Shown: piece after piece, positions 37,462 through 47,422 of the stretch
Layout: every line of letters starts with the position of its first letter
Numbering within the stretch: position 1 is the stretch's first letter
From: UBA2779 sp965232165
Lineage (GTDB): Bacteria > Spirochaetota > Spirochaetia > DSM-2461
Length of the DNA: 64,000 bases
Assembly: GCA_965232165.1 (NCBI GenBank)
Contig: CBDDOY010000001.1
Coordinates: forward strand, 1,302,001-1,366,000
Direction of reading: 5' to 3'
Notes under the pieces: generated by a model
Seen by the model: the letters and a program-made list of their open reading frames with translations, nothing else
Databases searched by the model: none
Told to the model about the DNA's origin: nothing
Made by a program: the position numbers and the translations under genes

Positions 37462-38584
37462 TCAAGTAGATAGAGATACTCTGCTGCTTAGATTTCTACT
37501 GCCTCGAAAGGTGTTATAACTTGTCTCTGATACTTCAACAGAACCATATCGTCTCAGAATCTTCATCATCTCCCCCATGTCAATGAATCCTTCAGAATTG
37601 AACGATATCAATAGAAAATTCGAGTCAAGGCATTGTATTAGCTCCTCAAGGGATTGAAGAGTTCGTTTTCTGTTATTGTAGTCAGACCTATTCCAGTCCA
37701 CAGGTATACCTGAAACCTCGCTTATTGAATGGGAATGTTTGTTTTCGACGATCAGATTCAGCATGAAGCAGTTTGAACCATACGGATGCTGGTTATATGG
37801 CGGATCTCTGTACGTGACATCCAGGTTCCTTATTCTCTTAGCGATTTTATTTGTATCCCCTCTGTGAACTTCGATATCATATGCGAAATGGCTGAATTCC
37901 GGGAATGGCAGATGTATATCTCCCAGGATTCTGCTTAATGCATTGCCATTGGTTCCTCCATACTTCCCAAGACCCGTTGCCATCCTTATAGAAGCCCTTG
38001 AAAACACCGGAAGTATTCACGTTCATGGAGGCTTCGGCCAAAAGGGGAGCCAGAAGGAAATGCTGCAGATCGGGGTCTATCGCTTCGATCAGGCACCTGG
38101 CGGTATAGATATACCGCGCATTCCGTTTTGTGCAGTACACTCGTTCCCCTTTTTTTATTTGCTTATCATTAGCCGGCGCATAGAGATGGGATAGTCAGCC
38201 GCTCTTTAAATCTCCGCTCTCAAGTTTAGAACGCATCTCTCGATGCTGTTCTTTGAGACTGGAAAAGGGAATTTCAGATCGATTCGATAAGTAACATCTA
38301 TTTATAGTATGCGAGTATAGCTCTAGATCATTCGTTATCAACCGGTTTGAATAGCGTTTTAAGAACCGTGAAACAACACCCGAGCCGGAAAACGCATCGA
38401 AAATATCGAGTTTGTTCTTCCCTGTTCTTGACATGACCTTCTCTATTCCCTTTCCAATGAAGGCAAGAAGTCTTCTTTTATTTCCAATATATGAAATTAT
38501 CTGTTCGTCTAGGTATCGAGGATTCTCTTTGTTGTTTTGCGGCTGTTCCTGACGAGTGGATTTGGCGGCTGCTGTGCTGTCCAC
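37462..38584 (-). pseudogene. DNA adenine methylase remnant
   Basis: Three frames in order match the methylase at 18697-20361: QIISYIGNKRRLLAFIGKG and IFDAFSGSGVVSRFLKR (38584-38195), then NTSGVFKGFYKDGNG, then RDPPYNQHPYGSNCFMLNL. The motifs survive but frameshifts and a deletion between motif I and the central region destroy the gene. It is a paralogue or older copy and lies inside the pair of inverted structured repeats. Confidence 0.85.
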
Positions 38585-38596
38585 GGCTAATTACCT

Positions 38597-38728
38597 AATG
38601 ACATTAGCGCAAGGGATTGAAACGGAAATGCCGCTGGCAGCCCCGGCGATTGGCAATGAGCCGGGGGGCCAGGCTGCCAGAGTAAGGCATTGGAGAGAAA
38701 AGCCCGACCCGAAGGGTTGCGCCCAAAT
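38597..38728. repeat. Structured 132-bp repeat, right arm
   Basis: Inverted partner of 34978-35112 with only scattered mismatches. Together they flank 3.5 kb containing ygeW and the dead methylase. Confidence 0.7.
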
Positions 38729-38758
38729 GTAGATTCTTAGATATACGGCACACTTAGC

Positions 38759-39775
38759 CTAATCCTCTGTGTGAAAGCCGTGGAGTACGTTCTTGCCGAT
38801 AACATGGCCGCTTTCTTGCTGTGCATGGGCATCTTTCAATGTTTCAACGCTAATTTTCCCGATATTGGCTGTCACGGTGGAGATCAATACACCATCGTCG
38901 ATGAGTTCTGAGATTCTATTGAGTAATTCATGCTGTTTGTCCATGTCCGCCATTTGGAACATCGGACGCGCGAACATAAATTCCCAACTGAAGCTGAGCG
39001 CTTTGAACTTGCCCTGTTTTATATCAAGGGTTGGCGGATCATCGATAACCGCAATATGGCCCCTCGGCTTGACAAGCTCCATTATGGCCGGGAAATGCCC
39101 TTCTGTCCCCGTCAGGGCCGCAACGTAGCGAGGCGCAGTCCCTATCGCTTTCACCTGGTCAACAAGGGATTCCCGGTGGCTGATAACGTGGTCGGCCCCC
39201 ATCTTCTGAACCCATCGCATAGTTTCCGGCCGCGATGCCGTTGCGATGACATCGAGTCTGGTGAGTTTCTTGGCTAGCTGGATAAGAATTGATCCGACCC
39301 CTCCGGCACCGCCGATAATCAACAGGCTGTCGCCTTTGCCCGCTTCTTCCTTGATGGCCAGAGAGTCGAACAACAACTCCCAGGCGGTTATCGAGGTCAA
39401 TGGAAGACCGGCGGCCTCAGCAAAATCGAGCGATGCGGGTTTCTTCCCGACGATGCGCTCATCGACGGCGTGAAATTCTGAATTGGTACCCGGCCGCGTG
39501 ATATCACCGGCATAAAACACCGCATCCCCAATCTTGAATCTGCTGACTTGACTGCCGGTTTCTTTCACGACACCGGCGGCATCATAGCCGATAATTTTGG
39601 CGCCTTTTTCCGGAGCGACATTGGTGCGGACTTTGATGTCTACCGGGTTTATAGAAATTCCCCGAACCTCTACCAAGAGATCATACGGCTTAAGACGGGG
39701 TGTATCCTCTTCAAATTCAATCAATGAATTTGGCTGGGTAATCGCACCGGCCTGAGTATATCCTATTGCTTTCAG
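38759..39775 (-). CDS. Zinc-type alcohol dehydrogenase-like protein (CTG start)
   Basis: An MDR-superfamily NAD(P)-dependent oxidoreductase of 338 residues. GYDAAGVV, VFYAGDITRPG, and the dinucleotide loop GGAGGVGSILIQLAKKL are visible; it belongs with the zinc-binding alcohol dehydrogenase family/quinone oxidoreductases. Conserved N-terminal residues KAIGYTQAGAI precede the first ATG, and the only initiator-like codon there is CTG at 39775, six bases after GGAGG. I therefore place the start at CTG. Substrate unknown. Confidence 0.82.
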   Translation of the reverse strand: MKAIGYTQAGAITQPNSLIEFEEDTPRLKPYDLLVEVRGISINPVDIKVRTNVAPEKGAKIIGYDAAGVVKETGSQVSRFKIGDAVFYAGDITRPGTNSEFHAVDERIVGKKPASLDFAEAAGLPLTSITAWELLFDSLAIKEEAGKGDSLLIIGGAGGVGSILIQLAKKLTRLDVIATASRPETMRWVQKMGADHVISHRESLVDQVKAIGTAPRYVAALTGTEGHFPAIMELVKPRGHIAVIDDPPTLDIKQGKFKALSFSWEFMFARPMFQMADMDKQHELLNRISELIDDGVLISTVTANIGKISVETLKDAHAQQESGHVIGKNVLHGFHTED

Positions 39776-39940
39776 ATAGAGCCTCCTTGGTTATTGTATC
39801 GCGCAGATACTAAAGGGCGCCTAAAAGAAGCCCTGACTCTTCGCCGACGGCATCTATTTATCACCGAAGACTGCTCTGCTTCCAATGAACCTGTATTGCC
39901 AGATGGCACATTGTCCCGGCCTTTAGGGTTACAGGAGTTT

Positions 39941-41044
39941 TCAAACTTTCGCCAATATATTCACTGCGCGTTTCATATCTTTCAGCATATCGTAGAGAGA
40001 CTGCTTGAAGAGGTCTTCCAGGGGAGTTCCCTCATCAATCAGAGTTTTTATTCCATGGGCGCCCAGGAAATAACCTAAGAAGGGATACTGCGGCACCGGC
40101 CGTTCCTCCGGCGGTGTCTTAGAACCGAACCACTGTCCATGAAATTCTTTATCAACAGGATCTTTGTCTTCCACCGTATCGAGGAATTTCTTCGCCAGCG
40201 AAGGCACGAAACCCTTTTCATAGATCGGGCCGGAACTGTACGCATCAGAGAAATACAACAGCTCCAGGTTTTCATCGTGATTTAATTTCGCGATAAGGCT
40301 GGAAGTGTATGTTGCGAGTCCTTCGGTGTACAAACCGAAGTAATATTTGGACAGCCCCTTCATCGCTTCAGGAGAATCAAGATCGTCCAGCGCATCTTTG
40401 GCTCCAAGAAGCAGGTGAACAACATGGGTCATCTCATGGGCGATCCACACTTGGACACCGTGCCTGCCTGTTACAGGGTTATTGGATATCACTGATGTAC
40501 CGATTTCCAGGCGTCCAGCACGCTGCCCCTCCGGGAGAGTTTGAACATCGCCCATTCCCCCGTTCATAAAAAACGGGTTGATAACCAAGAGAATATCCGC
40601 TTCCAGTTTCGGGAACAGTTGAGCATAGAACGCAAAAGTTTCTCTCAAAGCCTCTTCCGCATAGTCGGAAAAGGCCTTGGAGGTTTGCTCATACCCTGGG
40701 TCCTTATTGATAATAGGCTTCGCAATCTCCAGGATGTACTTCGCCTTTTTTTCAGGAGGGAAACCGTCAAAACTATCCATTTCTCCGATAAGGGGAAGCT
40801 TGTCATACAGAGCGGGGATGTCTGCATCATTCATACCACTCGCCTGGGCGGCAAACCATTTCTCCATGGGTGAGTAGTCCGCCAACCTGTATCGAATACG
40901 GCCAAATGTTTCTTCGACAGTGATATAATCTTCCAATGACGCACTGGGCAGGTCATCGGAACCCGTCTTCGTCGTTGTGCAAGCGCTGAAGATAAGCAGT
41001 ACGGATAGAGATGCGCATAACATTCTCTCTAAGATAGTTTTCAT
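39941..41044 (-). CDS. Lipoprotein with HExxH metallopeptidase motif
   Basis: A 367-residue exported protein. The signal peptide ends LLIFSAC, with Cys22 the likely lipidated residue. HEMTHVVH at 203-210 is a zinc-peptidase HExxH motif and YTEGLATY downstream offers a third ligand, a gluzincin-like pattern resembling DUF2268-type putative proteases. Substrate is unknown; it would act outside the inner membrane. AGGA lies upstream of the ATG. It is read in the same direction as the dehydrogenase, 165 bp upstream. Confidence 0.82.
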   Translation of the reverse strand: MKTILERMLCASLSVLLIFSACTTTKTGSDDLPSASLEDYITVEETFGRIRYRLADYSPMEKWFAAQASGMNDADIPALYDKLPLIGEMDSFDGFPPEKKAKYILEIAKPIINKDPGYEQTSKAFSDYAEEALRETFAFYAQLFPKLEADILLVINPFFMNGGMGDVQTLPEGQRAGRLEIGTSVISNNPVTGRHGVQVWIAHEMTHVVHLLLGAKDALDDLDSPEAMKGLSKYYFGLYTEGLATYTSSLIAKLNHDENLELLYFSDAYSSGPIYEKGFVPSLAKKFLDTVEDKDPVDKEFHGQWFGSKTPPEERPVPQYPFLGYFLGAHGIKTLIDEGTPLEDLFKQSLYDMLKDMKRAVNILAKV

Positions 41045-41258
41045 GAATTTTTCCTGTTAACCGTAAAGCTGTCATACCCTGCAGAAAAGCTCAAGGCATT
41101 TGACATTTCGGCACAGGCCGGGTGAATTGTAATATGAACTTCCCGCTCTAAAGGGGGGGAGAGTTGAGAATGGAGGGGTCAAGACATAGGTAACACTCGA
41201 GGTTCAGGACATAGGTAACACTTTTAGCCGAGCATGGTAACACCTTGGAGGTGGGAGC
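41045..41258. other. IS481-type left end region
   Basis: Two direct copies of GACATAGGTAACACT lie at about 41184-41222, typical of IS481-type ends (GACATAGGTAACA). A short GC-poor spacer separates this from the lipoprotein gene. Confidence 0.55.
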
Positions 41259-42525
41259 ATGCCTTGGCAGGAGAGAAACACCATGGATTTGAAAGAAGAA
41301 TTCGTTAGGACACCTCTAAAAAACAGCTTTAGGAAATTGACGAAGAAATTTTTTGTCGATACAAGGCGGCAAAAGCTCAAGCGCAGCTTAAGCTACGTGA
41401 GCATTTTGACAACGCAGTAGCGGCGGAAAAGTTCGAGTCAAGAACTAAATGGATTTTTTAGAGGTGCCCGTTATTCGAGTTCAGCAGGGAAAGCAGAACT
41501 TCAGCAGTTTATGCTTAGAGTACGGAATTAGCCGAAAAACTGGTTACAAGTGGATGAACCGGTTCACAGAGGACGGCTTTGAAGGGCTGGAAGATCAATC
41601 CCGACAGCCCAGGGTAAGTCCGAATCAGCTGGAAGAAGCGGCTGTCTGCAGGATTATCCGGTTGAAGAAAGATCATCCCAGGCGGGGACCGAAGAAAATT
41701 CATGCCCTGTATTTGAACAGGGTCAATGATGCCATTTCGTTGAGCAGTGTCAAAAGAGTCTTGAAAAAAAGCGGGTTTGTCCAGGAAAGAAAATACCGTA
41801 AAACAACCCCTGTGGAACGAATCAATGCGCCTCATCAGGCGCTGGCTCCCAACGATATCTGGACTGTTGACTTCAAGGGCCGGCGGTACTCCAAAGATCG
41901 CTCACGGTGTGAGCCGCTAACTGTCCGTGACGAGTTCAGCTGTTTCGTTTTGGAGGCGGGAATACTCGGCTCAACCCGCACAGAGGACGTTAAAAGTGCT
42001 TTTGAGAGGACTTTCAAGCTCTACGGCCTGCCCAAGGTCATCAAAAGCGATAACGGAAGCCCCTTTGCCGGCGCCGTCTCTGTCAGAGGTCTTACAAGGC
42101 TTTCGGCCTGGCGGATTTCACTTGGAATTCAACTGGAGCGGATCGATCCGGGCAGGCCGTCTCAGAATGGAGGACACGAAAGAATGCACAGGGATATCAA
42201 AGCCGATATCCAGAAGCAGATTAAATCAGACGCTTTGGAAATTCAGAAAGCGCCTGATTTGTGGCGGCATGAGTTCAACACGGTCAGACCTCATGAGAAG
42301 CTGGGTATGAAATGTCCGGGAGATGTGTACCAAAAGTCAAAGAAAGTGTATACATCTGAAAAGACTGAAATCAAGTATCCGTTATTTTACAGGGTACGGA
42401 AACTCTCGCGTTCGGGCTGTTTGAAACTGGACCGCAACAGTATTTATATCAGTACGGCTCTTGCGGGGGAAACAATTGGAATCACAGATCTTGATGAATC
42501 GTTCTTCTCGATCTATTTTGATTAG
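41259..42525 (+). pseudogene. IS481-family transposase interrupted by a MITE
   Basis: The original start reads MPWQERNTMDLKEEFV (41259), then a MITE (41308-41469) interrupts at GTTA. After it the frame continues IRVQQGKQNFSSLCLEYGIS, RKTGYKWM, NDIWTVDFKGRR, and PGRPSQNGGHERMHRD, a normal IS481 DDE transposase. The MITE end supplies a new in-frame ATG at 41449 (MDFLEVPVIRVQQG), so a 358-residue protein lacking about 16 original residues could still be made. Confidence 0.88.
41308..41469. repeat. MITE copy (162 bp) in IS481 transposase
   Basis: Perfect 4-bp duplication GTTA (41304-41307, 41470-41473). Precise excision to one GTTA would restore the reading frame (EEFVIRVQQ). Confidence 0.9.
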
Positions 42526-42685
42526 GCAACCTCTAAAAAACCGTTTTTGGAATTTGGCGCAGAGATTTTTTCTTGATGCAAGGCGGCAAAAGCGGAGCTA
42601 GCTTAAGCTACATGAGCATTTTGACAACGCAGCAGCGAGGAAAAAGATCAAGCCAAAAACGAAATAAGGTTTTTTAGAGGTGCCC
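42525..42685. repeat. MITE copy (161 bp), variant interior
   Basis: Duplication ATTA (42521-42524, 42686-42689). Its first base completes the TAG stop codon of the IS481 transposase. Confidence 0.88.
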
Positions 42686-42749
42686 ATTATATTGAGCTGG
42701 GATTGATCGACAGAGAAACCCGCGTTCAAGTCCGAGAAGCAACACCCGG

Positions 42750-42779
42750 CCCCCTCCGGGGGGTACCCCCCGGAGGGGG
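42750..42779. repeat. Perfect 30-bp GC-rich palindrome
   Basis: CCCCCTCCGGGGGGT followed by its exact reverse complement, about 70 bp before the IS30 transposase. It may block read-through into the transposase or serve as an insertion target; this is inference. Confidence 0.85.
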
Positions 42780-42849
42780 ATAGAGAAAGGCGGCATCCAT
42801 TGTCAGTGTGTAATAACCACAAAACGCACAGCAAGGAGCGACCGCCTAT

Positions 42850-43839
42850 ATGCAATGTACATCACAGTCTAAGAGGTTGTATAGGGTCCTTACCCCTGAA
42901 GACCGAGAAGAAATTATGACAGGCAGGCGCCGGGGAGAATCTATCCGCTCTATTGCCCGTCGCCTTGATAGAAACCCTTCGGTCATTTCGAGAGAAATCA
43001 AAAACAACAGCGCCGAAGACAATCGATATCAGGCATACTGGGCCAATAGCAGGTCACAGATCCGGAGGCGACAAAGCAGGAAACGTGAGAGGATCAGCGA
43101 TCCGGTTATACGTGAATATGTCATTAAAAAACTGGAACTCGGATGGAGTCCCCGGCAAATTGCAGGGAGAATTGAGATTGATCTTCCAGGGAAAAGCATC
43201 AGCCATGAGACCATATACATGTATATCTTTGAAAAAAGGCGGGATTTGACACAATATCTCGTCTGTGGACGGAAAAATCGGCGAAAACGGCACCAAAAGC
43301 GTGGCAGGCGCACACTAATACCCAATCGGACCGGTATCGAAGATCGTCCTGACGAAGTCGATCTTCGGCAGGAGGCAGGACACTGGGAGGCCGCCGATAC
43401 AGCCGTCAGCAGACAGAGCAAAGAAGCTCTCATGGTTCTTCAGGAGCGAGTTCTGGGAATTACACTTCTGGCAAAGCTGCCTCGGTGTGCTCCTAAGGAA
43501 ATGAATGCAGCCCCCGTTGAGAAGCTGATTGATCTGCCCCCCTCTATGCGCCGATCTATTACTTTTGATAACGGTCAGGAAAATCGCCGTCATCATCCTC
43601 TTCGGGATAAGCTGGGGATCAATACTTATTTCTGTAATCCCTACAGCTCCTGGGAAAAGGGCAGTGTTGAGAATGCCGTCGGTCTGACTCGCCGGGTTTG
43701 GCCTAAAAAGACCAGCTACGCCTTGATCTCCGATGAAGATGTGGCTATGCTCGAATACAGGTTAAACACACGTCCCAGGAAGCGCCTTGGCTTTCTGACC
43801 CCTTATGAATATGTCGCCGGTGTTGCTTTGACTCATTGA
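42850..43839 (+). CDS. IS30-family transposase
   Basis: A 329-residue protein with an N-terminal helix-turn-helix (RRGESIRSIARRLDRNPS, VISREIKNN) and the IS30 catalytic core: GHWEAADT, TFDNGQENRRHH and YSSWEKGSVENAVGLTRRVW. It appears complete. Upstream the sequence CCGCGTTCAA recurs inverted after the stop (TTGAACGCGG near 43848), probably marking the element's ends at about 42717 and 43860. Confidence 0.9.
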   Translation: MQCTSQSKRLYRVLTPEDREEIMTGRRRGESIRSIARRLDRNPSVISREIKNNSAEDNRYQAYWANSRSQIRRRQSRKRERISDPVIREYVIKKLELGWSPRQIAGRIEIDLPGKSISHETIYMYIFEKRRDLTQYLVCGRKNRRKRHQKRGRRTLIPNRTGIEDRPDEVDLRQEAGHWEAADTAVSRQSKEALMVLQERVLGITLLAKLPRCAPKEMNAAPVEKLIDLPPSMRRSITFDNGQENRRHHPLRDKLGINTYFCNPYSSWEKGSVENAVGLTRRVWPKKTSYALISDEDVAMLEYRLNTRPRKRLGFLTPYEYVAGVALTH

Positions 43840-43860
43840 ACGCGGGCAAGTTGAACATAA

Positions 43861-44153
43861 ATTTTTCTACAGAAATGAATTAACAGCCATTCAGGAGCGA
43901 TGACTGTGGAGAAGGGCTGGGCTTGTTGCTTCAAATTGAGACAAGCTTGGGGACACTGTATTTCCCCTGAGCAGCCCTGCCGGAGCAGCAGAAGCTCTTT
44001 TTTAGAGATACTATTATTTCAGAAATCATCATAGCTGTTATGGTGTTTTGCAGGACAAATCTGCTATACTTCGTTCTGTGGAAGAGTTTCCTGCGCTTAC
44101 TGATATCAAACTCACCCTTGAGCACTTCTTTAACCTACATTCGTGAGTTCAAT
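43861..44153. other. IS end region, no gene
   Basis: Sequence between the IS30 element and the IS1634-type remnant. Only short frames are present; it probably belongs to the ends of the two elements. Confidence 0.35.
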
Positions 44154-45170
44154 TCACAAAAAGCACATTTTCTTGCAGGATGACCCTAAACAGTTTAGCA
44201 CTCTGATATGTTCTTCTCGGATATTCATGACCTCAATCGTTTTGTTCCCATAATACAACAGCAGAACATCCTCAAATATCATGAATGCCCATCGAATAGC
44301 GGGACGTTGAGCCGGTTTGTTTTTCTGATCCCATATCGCAGCTTCATTTGATGCCGGAGCCTCCCGTATCCTCTTTTCCGCTAAGGAATAAATCAGCAAC
44401 GATACCGTCATCCCCATTATCAGCGCCATTATACGCTGTGGTTTCTTTAAGTACAAACTCTCTGCGTAAAAACAGGGATTCTTGAGAAAACGAAATCCCC
44501 GTTCGACCGATACCCCCTGGTCTTTGTAGACGGAGATAACTTGCTCATCACTTTGGAATTTCCGGATACCTCTCACTGGCTGCCACAATAAACATTCCCC
44601 TGCCCTGCTTCGCTCTGGAGACAGCCTCATCGTCTGAATGAAGTTCACCGGCAATATGCCATTCCTGCTCCTGTGGAGACTGATTCTTGGAAGGATGTCC
44701 TTTTTGCCTGTACACGTCTTTCCTGACGATTCTGCAGGAAAGGGTTTGGCAGCGCAGTTTCTTTAGGGCACCTCTAAGAAACAGCTTTAGGAAATTGACG
44801 AAGAAATTTTTTGTCGATACAAGGCGGCAAAAGCGGAGCTAGCTTAAGCTACGTGAGCATTTTGACAACGCAGTAGCGACGGAAAAGTTCGAGTCAAGAA
44901 CTAAATGGGGTTTTTTAGAGGTGCCCTTTAGAAAACCTTTCTGCGGCACTTAAGAGCATCTGTCTCACAGGAAAAGGGCTGGTTCTTCAAGTGTTTAAGG
45001 TCTATGGCATTGCGCTCATGCGTATTGGCGGGATTTTTCTCGAATGTCTTCAATTGTTTATGGCATGCCTGCCGGGAAAATACGGAAGTAACCGAACTGA
45101 CAATCCATCAGCAGAAGATGGTTGAAATTTTAGGATTTAAACTGCAATGTCCCCAGTATCGTGAAGCATG
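44154..45170 (-). pseudogene. IS1634-type transposase remnant split by a MITE
   Basis: From right to left on the - strand: CRQACHKQLKTFEKNPANTH and HERNAIDLKHLKNQPFSC, a MITE (44766-44926), KDVYRQKGHPSKNQ, EWHIAGELHSDDEAVSRAKQ, and after a frameshift VSVERGFRFLKNPCFYAESL and LKKPQRIMALIMGMTVSLL. These are the C-terminal segments of an IS1634-type transposase of a different lineage from the intact copy at 24.4 kb. Confidence 0.8.
44766..44926. repeat. MITE copy (161 bp) in IS1634-type remnant
   Basis: Duplication TTTA on both sides (44762-44765, 44927-44930), with nearly perfect terminal repeats. Confidence 0.9.
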
Positions 45171-45544
45171 GAATTTGAGTTAAATTGTTATATGGGAATG
45201 GATTATATAATTTAATTGGTGAAAATTTCAGCTTAAAGGTAATCTGTTTTGAAAAAATAATTTATCCAAATCCATGACTACTTACCTTCATGAATTTTCC
45301 CATTAATTTGGCGGTGATCATTCGGAAAATTACAGTTATATTATTTCGAATTTTATGGAAATAATTCTTGCAAATCATAAAATAGTTGATAGATTCAATG
45401 TTCTCTGGGATTTGCTGGAATCCTCCTAGTATGGAGGAGGTCATACAGTTTGAATTAAATTTGGGTGTTCGCTGTATGGCCAATAAGGAATGGCGACATG
45501 TGCAACATTCAGTGCTACTGCCGGTATGATTTTTCCTTATGCCT
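45171..45544. other. AT-rich intergenic region
   Basis: No gene recognised. A small hairpin (TCCTCC...GGAGGA near 45420-45440) lies downstream of the first Rpn nuclease. Confidence 0.35.
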
Positions 45545-46507
45545 CTATTGCTCCATCTCGTCGGCAAAGTCCTCTATGCTTTCTGCCCGCATCGCCAAGT
45601 CCAGGAATTTGCGCAAAGTATCCAGGTTGGTTTCCCCTGCAATCTTCTGTTCAAGGGCGGATGGGATGGAACCGAATTCTCTTAATACAGCGAGAACGGC
45701 ATAGGAAATACCTTCGGCCTTACCTTCGATCCTACCTTGAGTCTCGCCTTCGGCTCTGGCCGTTTCTATGGCATCCCGTTCCGATACCAGGTTGATCACG
45801 TATTTCTCGTAGGCCCGGCGTTCCTCTTGACTCATCTTAAGTAGCTTGAGTTTTTCCCTAGTCTTCTGGATGTTCTTGGACCGAAAGCTGTCCTTTATTT
45901 CTTCATTCTTGAAAAAATACACCCACTCATCGACATCTTCCCGGATGACATCCTCAAAACGCTCCACTTCTATGAGGTAGTACTCCGGGTACATGTCGGA
46001 CCTGGATTCCAGCACCCGGACGGCCCGGTTGTTCCCGTCTCTTATATTTCTTATATGCCGGACTTCCAGTATGTCGCCGGTATGAACGCCCTTGAACTCG
46101 GTTCTGCCGTGATACAGGTAGTCCTTTCCCGTGCCCAGGTTGAAGTACATGATGCTGATGGATATAACCTTTTTTATCTCCTTGAAGGATGCTCCCAGCG
46201 GCAGGTTTTCCACCACGGTTTTGCATGTCCCGAACAGAAGCCGTTCCAGGTAGTCCGACTCGGTTTCGGCCTGAACCTCTATGATGAAGTGTTTATCTTC
46301 CTTGTCGCACACCAGTATGTCGACTCGGTTGAACTTCTGCCGCTCATGCTCCTGGTTGGATTCGCTTTCCAGCACCTTTTCGACTCTTATGTCCTCCTTC
46401 AGGAGGGCGGTCAGGAAGCCTTCCAGTATATCGAAGTTAGCCTTGTCGCGGAGGATGGTTTTCATGGCCCAGTCAAAGCGGATGAGCCGCTCGGGGTTGA
46501 TTGTCAT
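45545..46507 (-). CDS. Rpn/PD-(D/E)XK nuclease, module copy 1
   Basis: A 320-residue protein of the Rpn (recombination-promoting nuclease/putative transposase, PDDEXK_2) family. RFDWAMKTILRDKANFDIL opens it; D63 in RVDILV and E77-V-Q79 in FIIEVQ form the nuclease core. The C-terminus has a short charged repeat (GETQGRIEGKAEG) followed by a helical tail. The ATG at 46507 has AGGA six bases upstream. It follows the TPR end of a STAND gene by about 430 bp on the same strand, an arrangement repeated three times in this window. Confidence 0.9.
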   Translation of the reverse strand: MTINPERLIRFDWAMKTILRDKANFDILEGFLTALLKEDIRVEKVLESESNQEHERQKFNRVDILVCDKEDKHFIIEVQAETESDYLERLLFGTCKTVVENLPLGASFKEIKKVISISIMYFNLGTGKDYLYHGRTEFKGVHTGDILEVRHIRNIRDGNNRAVRVLESRSDMYPEYYLIEVERFEDVIREDVDEWVYFFKNEEIKDSFRSKNIQKTREKLKLLKMSQEERRAYEKYVINLVSERDAIETARAEGETQGRIEGKAEGISYAVLAVLREFGSIPSALEQKIAGETNLDTLRKFLDLAMRAESIEDFADEMEQ

Positions 46508-46933
46508 ATCTTCCTGATTATACATGTATCTGTGCGAAGGGGGCAAGCGGCAATGTGTCGATCTAGAAATGCCTTAAATATAAATTTCGGGACAGAATAT
46601 ATGAGAAAATTCCATCGGCCGAGATAGGCACAGCCCTAGGGAGGGCAGAAGTCAAGCTCTGATCCAGATAATTGCATCAAAATCCATCACAGAACGAAAA
46701 CACAACAATACTCAAGCGGCAGCAGGACTCGCACTGTAGCCTATGTTTTCTGATACGGTCTTCATGGCACCCCTGTCTTCTTTTTGATGCGTTTCTGAAG
46801 GGGGCGCATATAATTAATTTTCTGCCTGAATCAGAGTGCCCAGCCCGCGCGGCTTGAGGCTTCATAACCCCGGACCTGCCTTATCTTGAACGCCGCACCC
46901 TTGATCCTCTTCCTGCTTTGTCGGGCTGATTAT
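46508..46933. other. Conserved spacer between STAND gene and Rpn gene
   Basis: This 426-bp spacer recurs almost unchanged at 55074-55499 and 61192-61617. It has no convincing frame, though a 105-codon open stretch overlaps the STAND 3' end on the other strand. Its conservation reflects recent module duplication. Confidence 0.6.
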
Positions 46934-47208
46934 TCACTTGCCATTGCCCTTCCATTCTTCAAGCAGGGCTGTTGTTATTTCAATGTACTGCGCATACTCT
47001 GGAAGTGGATTCTTCTTTTGCAGAGCTTCCCAGATTTCTTGAGCTTGGCGCAGGTAATCGGAGGCTCCATCATATCCCATTTCTTTATGTATGACGCCCA
47101 GCTTGCAATACGAAATGGCAAGTCCGTTTTTGAGGCCCTCGCTTCGGGGGTTCTCGGCATAAAGCTCTTCGAACAATGCCGTTTCTTTCTGAAAGAAGGT
47201 TAAAGCCT
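46934..47208 (-). pseudogene. TIR-NB-ARC-TPR gene copy 1, 3' fragment
   Basis: Only the last TPR unit and tail remain (FEELYAENPRSEGLKNGLA, then YDGASDYLRQAQEIWEALQK and LLEEWKGNGK). The fragment is cut by an IS1182-type element exactly where the repeat's palindrome would begin (AAAGCCT|GGGG). The matching 5' fragment is at 53862-53927; everything between has been lost. Confidence 0.85.
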
Positions 47209-47422
47209 GGGGCTGTGTCAGAAACTGCTTAAAAACCGAATAGAAATCTTTTCACTTGAATTTTCTCGCATCCTTCAATATTTTCAGTATTGGTCCGATA
47301 ATTCGCCCACCTAGCAAAAATTCCGCCAAAACAAGCTATAAATGAGCAAACAAATGAATACAAGCTAACAACAAGAGTATTTAAGGGCCTTAATACCCCT
47401 ACAGTACCCATCTTACGCAGGT

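Noticed and set aside
45545..46507. Rpn proteins called as simple transposases of the duplicated module
   Set aside because: No terminal inverted repeats or target duplications bound the nuclease alone; the duplication unit includes the STAND gene and spacers.
46055..46627. 190-codon + strand frame seen at each Rpn locus (also near 54621 and 60739)
   Set aside because: It lies wholly antisense to the nuclease and recurs only because the nuclease gene is triplicated.
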